Below are positions 59,371 through 64,000 of a stretch of 64,000 nucleotides of DNA, one piece after another (the first letter of the stretch is position 1; the number at the start of each line of letters is the position of its first letter). The notes below the pieces were generated by a model. That model ran no database searches. It was not told the origin of the DNA and saw nothing but the letters and a program-made list of their open reading frames with translations. Origin of the DNA: Bacillota bacterium (GTDB lineage: Bacteria; Bacillota; Clostridia; Lachnospirales; Lachnospiraceae); assembly GCA_023423045.1 (NCBI GenBank), contig JAFAGA010000017.1, positions 1 to 64,000 on the forward strand. The letters are read 5' to 3'. The translations under genes and the position numbers were made by a program.

Positions 59371-60993
59371 ATGGAAGAGGGATATCATATTACAGTGTTA
59401 CAGGATAATAAGCGGGTTACGGTGGAATGTATGGACGGAGAGAAGCTTTTGGAAGCGATGCTCCGGAATGGAATCCGACACCGCTTTGACTGCGGAGGCC
59501 GGGGTACCTGCGGAAAATGCAAGGTTCAGGTAGTAGCGGGGGAGCTTTCGGAGAGCAGGGAAGATATCAGAGTATTGGATGAGGCGGAGCGAAACAGTGG
59601 ATATCGCTTGGCTTGTAAGACCTGCCCTCAAGGGGACATCACCATAAAACTTCCTGCCTATGGGGAAGAAAAGATGATGGTCTTGACAACAGGGCAGGAA
59701 GGAAGCGCACCCTCCCAAAAAGAAACGGGGAGAAGCGGTTGCTATATTGGAATTGATTTGGGGACAACCACCCTGGCAGCTCATTTGGTTGAAGGAAGCA
59801 ATGGGGAGATCCTTGCGGTTTCTTCCATGGTAAATCCCCAGAGAGTGTACGGAGCAGATATAATCTCCAGAATGAAGGCTTCTCTGGAGGGTAAAGGAGA
59901 TGATCTGAAGAAGCTTATTCGGGATGGCCTGCGTGCCTTAATCCTGCGGGTACGCCAGGGGGCACCACCGGGGGTAAAGAGCATAGAACGGATTGCAATT
60001 GCCGGTAATACTACGATGATACATCTGCTCATGGGTTATTCCTGTGAGGGATTGGGAATATATCCGTTTACACCGATCACGACCATGCCCATCACTTCGA
60101 GTTTTCATGAATTGTTTGCGGAGGACCATTTGCCGGGGCCCGGCGGTTTCGGCGCCAGTGAATTGGAGAAAGAACTTCTGGAGGAGTTGGATGGAGTTCC
60201 GGTATCCATCCTGCCGGGAATCTCTGCTTTTGTTGGAGGAGACGTTCTGACAGGACTTGGTGTCTGCAGCTTTGACTGTTCGGAGGAGGTCTGTCTTCTG
60301 ATCGATCTTGGTACCAATGGAGAACTGGCAATCGGCAATAAAGAGAAGCTGTACGTATCTTCCACCGCTGCGGGTCCGGCCTTTGAGGGCGGGAATATAT
60401 CCATCGGCGCAGGAAGTGTTCCTGGAGCGATCAACCGGGTTCGCCTGGGAGATACCATCCCTGAAATTAAAACCATCGGTGGCGGTAAACCGGTGGGCAT
60501 CTGCGGAACCGGTGTTGTGGAGCTGTGTTCCGAGTTGCTGCGCACCGGAGGCATGGATGCAACAGGGCTGCTCTGTGAGGAGTATTTTCAGAATGGATAC
60601 CCGCTCTATCGGGATTCGCAGGTTAGACTTGCGTTTACTCAGAAGGATGTGAGAGAACTTCAGCTTGCCAAGGCAGCAATCCGGGCAGGGCTTGAGCTGC
60701 TGCTAAGGAATTATGGGGTGAGTTGGGAACAGGTGAAGAGAGTGTATCTGGCCGGTGGTTTTGGATTTGAGCTGGATATTTCCATGGCTGTTCATATTGG
60801 ATTATTGCCGGAGGAACTGAAGGACAGAATTGTTACCGTCGGTAACAGTTCTTTGACCGGTGCGGTAAGATATGCCGCCGATCCCGAGTTTTCCGGACGG
60901 CTCATGGTGATCAGAGAGCGTGCTTGTGAGATTCATCTATCCAATGAAGAGGATTTTCAGGAGCTGTATATTGGAAATATAAACTTTAGCTGA
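59371..60993 (+). CDS. RACo-type ferredoxin/ASKHA corrinoid-activation protein
   Basis: This 540-residue protein has an N-terminal 2Fe-2S ferredoxin domain (about residues 5-90) with cysteines in FDCGGRGTCGKCKVQV and LACKTCPQG. A linker leads to an ASKHA ATPase (about 120-530) with CYIGIDLGTTTLAAHLV, LIDLGTNGELAIG and YLAGGFGFEL. Members of this group (RACo, RamA-like) use ATP to push an electron onto inactive cob(II)alamin of methyltransferase corrinoid proteins. No corrinoid protein or methyltransferase is in the window, so its client is elsewhere. All motifs look intact. GGAG precedes the ATG at a short distance. Confidence 0.85.
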   Translation: MEEGYHITVLQDNKRVTVECMDGEKLLEAMLRNGIRHRFDCGGRGTCGKCKVQVVAGELSESREDIRVLDEAERNSGYRLACKTCPQGDITIKLPAYGEEKMMVLTTGQEGSAPSQKETGRSGCYIGIDLGTTTLAAHLVEGSNGEILAVSSMVNPQRVYGADIISRMKASLEGKGDDLKKLIRDGLRALILRVRQGAPPGVKSIERIAIAGNTTMIHLLMGYSCEGLGIYPFTPITTMPITSSFHELFAEDHLPGPGGFGASELEKELLEELDGVPVSILPGISAFVGGDVLTGLGVCSFDCSEEVCLLIDLGTNGELAIGNKEKLYVSSTAAGPAFEGGNISIGAGSVPGAINRVRLGDTIPEIKTIGGGKPVGICGTGVVELCSELLRTGGMDATGLLCEEYFQNGYPLYRDSQVRLAFTQKDVRELQLAKAAIRAGLELLLRNYGVSWEQVKRVYLAGGFGFELDISMAVHIGLLPEELKDRIVTVGNSSLTGAVRYAADPEFSGRLMVIRERACEIHLSNEEDFQELYIGNINFS

Positions 60994-61004
60994 GAGCGTA
61001 TAAT

Positions 61005-61375
61005 GTGGGGGTCACTCTTTTCTTAATCCTGTTGATGACCATAGGAAATCTCAGGGGGGTAAAGGAATCAGCCAAAATGTTTGCAATTCCCACTTATATT
61101 TTTATCATAGCCATGCTGATTCTGATTGTGACCGGCTTGGTGAAGGTATATGTTTTTGGAGAGGTTTTGCAGTCTGTTTATCCGGTTCCCGAGGCGGTGG
61201 GAGATATGACCTTCTTTTTGATGATCCGTGCATTTGCCGCGGGCTGCTTCGGACTTACGGGAGTGGAAGCGGTCCCCAATTATGAGGTTACAGTACTCTC
61301 GCAGATTGCGTCTCAAGTATTCGGAAACGGAATCTGGTTCTATATTCTGCAGATTTCCACAGCTGTTATCCTAAA
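61005..61375 (+). pseudogene. Remnant of an APC-family amino acid permease
   Basis: The frame reads LFLILLMTIGNLRGVKESAK and then three hydrophobic helices, matching the middle of APC-type permeases (helices 5-7, with GLTGVEAV). It then jumps to PNYEVTVLSQIASQVFG and WFYILQISTAVIL, which in relatives lie well downstream. The N-terminal helices, the part between GVEAV and PNYEV and the C-terminal helices are missing. The frame stays open across the joint, so I infer an in-frame deletion in a truncated gene. It starts 12 bases after the activator stop without a ribosome site and cannot be functional. Confidence 0.72.
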
Positions 61376-61378
61376 AAT

Positions 61379-61415
61379 AAAAGGATGCCATGGCTTTTTC
61401 ATGGCGTCCTTTTTT
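61379..61415. terminator. Bidirectional terminator
   Basis: AAAAGGATGCCATG pairs with CATGGCGTCCTTTT (one G-U) around a seven-base loop, with T-runs on both strands. It lies between the permease remnant and the convergent AraC gene. Confidence 0.78.
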
Positions 61416-61451
61416 GGTCGGCATAAGACAGTTCTTGGTGCTTGCCGTTAT

Positions 61452-62291
61452 TTATCCCTGCATCGCATCCCGGATAGAAAGAACATTGCTGCGGTATTTC
61501 AGGGGAGTGGTATGGAGGTGATTTTTAAAGTGCTTATTGAAGGAGGAAGCATCCCGAAAGCCGCAGGAGTATGCGATCTCCGATACGGACAGATGGGATT
61601 CCTGGAGCAGCTGCAGGGCTATTTTGATGCGGTACTGGAGCAGGTATTCCTGCGGGGATAAAGAGGTGGCGCTGATAAACAATTTATAGAGGTAGGTGCG
61701 GTCAATACACAGGAATTTTGCTATGTCTGTAATACGGATATCATAGGTATAGTTGTTATGGATATAATCCAGGGCCTTGGAAAGATAATTCTCATAGATG
61801 ACTCCCGAGGGCGCCTGTGCCGGGAGGCAGACATGGGAGAAGCATCGGTAGAGCAGGCCAAGATAGGACAGCTCATTTCCCTGCCGCTCGGTGAAGGTAA
61901 GGATTAAGGAGGACAGATCCTTCCATAGCATGCCGTTGCTGTAATCCTTCAGAATCAGACTGGTATGGGAAAGGCCGCAGCTCTTTAGCACAGAAGGCAC
62001 ATCATACCCGTCAAAGCCGATCCAGTAATACTCCCAGGGATCCTGCTCATCCGCAGAGTACAGTGTTGTGACTCCCGGATGGATTAAAAAGCCCTCTCCC
62101 TCACTTACATGATAAACGGCCCCATTCACATGATAAGTGCCCTGCCCGCGCAGAACAAAATGAATCAGATAATGAGGGCGGATGGCGGGGCCGAAGGAAT
62201 GGAAGGGTTTGCATCGCTCGTGGCCGCAATGGTGCAGTACCAGGGGTCTTCCGGGGATGATATTGCTGTCTTGTGCCGGTAATGGCTTCAT
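61452..62291 (-). CDS. AraC family regulator, probably of the alpha-galactosidase gene
   Basis: This 279-residue regulator has an N-terminal AraC-type cupin sensor (about residues 10-150, RPHYLIHFVLRGQGTYHVNG, EGFLIHPGVTTLYSADEQDPWEYYWIGF). The C-terminal pair of helix-turn-helix motifs (about 185-275) reads ITDIAKFLCIDRTYLYKLF and VSEIAYSCGFRDASSFNKHFK. The cupin probably binds a galactoside or related sugar. I chose the Met at 62291, behind GCAGGAGGG; the longer frame has no ribosome site. It is divergent from the GH4 gene, and a direct repeat between them fits its operator. Confidence 0.9.
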   Translation of the reverse strand: MKPLPAQDSNIIPGRPLVLHHCGHERCKPFHSFGPAIRPHYLIHFVLRGQGTYHVNGAVYHVSEGEGFLIHPGVTTLYSADEQDPWEYYWIGFDGYDVPSVLKSCGLSHTSLILKDYSNGMLWKDLSSLILTFTERQGNELSYLGLLYRCFSHVCLPAQAPSGVIYENYLSKALDYIHNNYTYDIRITDIAKFLCIDRTYLYKLFISATSLSPQEYLLQYRIKIALQLLQESHLSVSEIAYSCGFRDASSFNKHFKNHLHTTPLKYRSNVLSIRDAMQG

Positions 62292-62348
62292 GGTATTCCC
62301 TCCTGCTTTGATATCCCAAACGGTGCCATAAGTATATAGAGTCAACAT

Positions 62349-62404
62349 AATGACAATAATTCGAAACAAATGACATAGATTCAGGATCAATTACATTATA
62401 TAAT
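62349..62404 (+). promoter_or_regulatory. AraC-type direct-repeat operator and promoter of the GH4 gene
   Basis: AATGACA occurs at 62349-62355 and 62369-62375, a 20-base period (two helical turns). The second copy abuts the -35 position (62376-62381, poor hexamer TAGATT). TATAAT (62399-62404) follows at 17 bases. This is the classic layout of an AraC-type activator site. Confidence 0.62.
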
Positions 62405-62442
62405 AAACAATAACAGAATTCAAATAAAAAGGAGATAGAAGT

Positions 62443-63765
62443 ATGGTTAAAATAACTTTTATGGGTGCCGGAAGCACGGTGTTTGCCAGGAATGTTCTGG
62501 GGGATGCTATGTGCACCCCAAGCCTTTGTGAGGCGGAAATCGCTCTCTATGATATTGATGCCAAGAGGTTGGAGGAATCAGAAATCATACTGAAGGCAAT
62601 CAACAAAAATGTTAATTCTTCAAGAGCTCAGATCAAGACCTATCTGGGAGTGGAGCAGAGAAAGGAAGCCCTCAGGAACGCTGATTTCGTAATTAATGCA
62701 ATTCAGGTGGGCGGCTATGATCCCTGCACGATTGTGGATTTTGAGATTCCCAAGAAATACGGCCTCAGACAGACCATCGCGGATACGCTGGGAATCGGGG
62801 GAATTATGCGTGGACTGCGTACCATCCCTGTGATGAGGGATTTTGCAAGGGATATGGAAGAGGTATGTCCGAATACCCTGTTCCTGAATTATACGAATCC
62901 CATGTCAATCCTGACCGGATATATGCAAAGATATACTAATATTCGTACTGTCGGCTTATGCCATAGTGTTCAGGTTTGCTCCGAGACGGTGCTGAAGGGA
63001 CTGGATATGGAGGATAAGCTGGAGGGACGCAGTGATTTTATTGCCGGTATCAACCATATGGCATGGCTTTTAGAGATCAAAGACAAGGACGGAAAGGATC
63101 TGTATCCGGAGATTAAAGAGCGTGCCCTGAAGAAGAACGCCACAGAGAAGCACAATGATATGGTGCGCTATGAATACATTAAGCACCTTGGTTATTATTG
63201 CACGGAATCCAGCGAGCACAATGCAGAATATAATCCCTTCTTTATTAAGGACAAGTATCCGGAGCTGATTGACCGGTTTAATATTCCGCTGGATGAATAT
63301 CCGAGAAGATGCGTGAACCAGATCGAGGGCTGGGAGAATGAGAAGAATAATATCCTCCAGGATGGAAAAATCACTCATGAACGTTCCCATGAGTACGCTT
63401 CTTATATTATGGAGGCGGTTGTAACGAATCAACCCATTAAGATTGGCGGCAATGTGTTGAATACCGGCCTGATCGATAATCTTCCTGCAGATGCCTGCGT
63501 GGAGGTTCCGTGCCTTGTGGATGCACAGGGAATCCATCCCTGCCATGTGGGTAGATTGCCGGTGCAGCTGGCAGCGTTGAATATGACGAATGTCAATGTC
63601 CAGCTGATGACCATTGAAGCGGCATGTACCGGAAAGCGCGAGAATATCTACCAGGCTGCGATGCTGGATCCGCATACTGCTGCAGAACTGTCCCTTGACG
63701 ATATTGTTTCCATGTGTGATGAGTTAATCGAGGCTCATGGAGAGTATATGAAGGATTATTTATAA
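62443..63765 (+). CDS. melA: GH4 alpha-galactosidase (MelA-like)
   Basis: This 440-residue glycoside hydrolase family 4 enzyme uses NAD and a divalent metal to cleave alpha-galactosides such as melibiose by an oxidation-elimination route. The NAD-binding start is KITFMGAGSTVFARNVLGD. The metal/substrate Cys is in GLCHSVQ (about residue 172) and the His in AGINHMAWLL (about 203). NYTNPMSI is the usual Asn-Pro motif (about 148) and ADTLGIGGIMRGLRTIPV is MelA-like. Length is normal for MelA. AAAAGGAG precedes the ATG. The divergent AraC gene is probably its activator. Confidence 0.92.
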   Translation: MVKITFMGAGSTVFARNVLGDAMCTPSLCEAEIALYDIDAKRLEESEIILKAINKNVNSSRAQIKTYLGVEQRKEALRNADFVINAIQVGGYDPCTIVDFEIPKKYGLRQTIADTLGIGGIMRGLRTIPVMRDFARDMEEVCPNTLFLNYTNPMSILTGYMQRYTNIRTVGLCHSVQVCSETVLKGLDMEDKLEGRSDFIAGINHMAWLLEIKDKDGKDLYPEIKERALKKNATEKHNDMVRYEYIKHLGYYCTESSEHNAEYNPFFIKDKYPELIDRFNIPLDEYPRRCVNQIEGWENEKNNILQDGKITHERSHEYASYIMEAVVTNQPIKIGGNVLNTGLIDNLPADACVEVPCLVDAQGIHPCHVGRLPVQLAALNMTNVNVQLMTIEAACTGKRENIYQAAMLDPHTAAELSLDDIVSMCDELIEAHGEYMKDYL

Positions 63766-63793
63766 AAAGTGGTGGAATAGAAGAGTATTATAG

Positions 63794-63853
63794 AAAAAAC
63801 GGCCTCTTTGATATGGATGTTGTAGAACATTCTGTCATGGAGGCCGTTTTTTT
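63794..63853 (+). terminator. Terminator of the GH4 gene
   Basis: AAAACGGCCTC pairs with GAGGCCGTTTT across a 34-base loop that has its own short ATG/CAT pairing. A seven-T run follows. Confidence 0.7.
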
Positions 63854-63871
63854 GAATGGACGGAACATGGT

Positions 63872-63899
63872 TTGGAAGCTGCCATCTCCGTTTTATAAT
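63872..63899 (+). promoter_or_regulatory. Promoter of the last, partial gene
   Basis: TTGGAA, a 16-base spacer and TATAAT lie about 45 bases before the ATG at 63946. Confidence 0.5.
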
Positions 63900-63945
63900 A
63901 AATGCAAAGAGTCCATTTGAGTTTTTGAGAGGGATGGAGATTGTT

Positions 63946-64000
63946 ATGCTATCTTTGCGGCATATTAAGGTTTTGTACCGATTCTCTATCGATCAGTTCG
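63946..64000 (+). CDS. Start of an unidentified gene, cut by the window end
   Basis: ATG 63946 follows GGGATGGAG, and 18 codons remain open to the window edge (MLSLRHIKVLYRFSIDQF). Too short to identify. The preceding promoter supports a real gene. Confidence 0.4.
   Translation, partial: MLSLRHIKVLYRFSIDQF

Noticed and set aside
59157..59408. 83-codon frame across the repeats before the activator gene
   Set aside because: It runs through the hairpin repeats and overlaps the activator start; the apparent peptide repeats merely reflect the DNA repeat.

Overview
The window looks like a chromosome segment of an anaerobic, fermentative Firmicute of the Lachnospiraceae / Clostridium XIVa type. 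The evidence is: a glycyl-radical pyruvate formate-lyase with its activase, an electron-bifurcating NfnAB pair, tRNA-dependent amidation (gatCAB with an archaeal-type AspRS) under a T-box, ECF transport, GH4 and CE7 carbohydrate enzymes, AGGAGG-type ribosome sites and moderate G+C. This placement comes from gene content only.

Layout. 0.1-3 kb: small accessory genes (LURP-one protein, GNAT, YkvA, GT1 glycosyltransferase). 3-9.3 kb: a complete oligopeptide ABC transporter operon (oppABCDF). 9.4-14.2 kb: a GNAT, a decayed phosphotransferase, an S66 carboxypeptidase and a large LtaS-like membrane sulfatase. 14.2-19.4 kb: T-box leader then aspS-gatC-gatA-gatB. 19.6-22.5 kb: PilZ and VOC proteins, and an orphan FliK-like protein on the minus strand.

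22.7-32 kb is the most unusual part. A LytTR response regulator and a GHKL kinase are followed by a paired ACCGTTAA-type operator/promoter. Next come a 20-codon peptide gene, a 58-residue Ala-rich peptide ending in KYCW, an M50-like membrane protease, a PqqD-radical SAM-SPASM protein that lacks the first cluster cysteine, a small lipoprotein, an ABC ATPase with two ABC-2 permeases, and a second, intact PqqD-radical SAM-SPASM enzyme. I read this as a quorum- or signal-controlled RiPP locus. The layout recalls the yyd (epipeptide) operon, but the precursor is unlike any I recognise.

32-51 kb: central metabolism. It holds gltB-gltD behind a promoter that is followed at once by a terminator, pflB-pflA behind a CRP/FNR-type palindrome, an ECF transporter behind a Fur-like operator, a chemoreceptor, and a divergent pair (secondary alcohol dehydrogenase and nfnAB) with Rex-like boxes on both sides. 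51-54 kb: an ABC-2 exporter with structured leaders. 54-56.4 kb: a HelD-like helicase. 56.4-64 kb: CE7 esterase, secreted Ig-like protein, tRNA-Val and tRNA-Met, a RACo-type ferredoxin/ASKHA activator preceded by repeated promoter-like hairpins, a decayed APC permease, and an AraC regulator divergent from a GH4 alpha-galactosidase with a well-placed direct-repeat operator.

At three places (APH-like, first radical SAM, APC permease) an open reading frame continues through what looks like an in-frame internal deletion that removes key residues. All operator, promoter and terminator calls were made by eye and are inferences.
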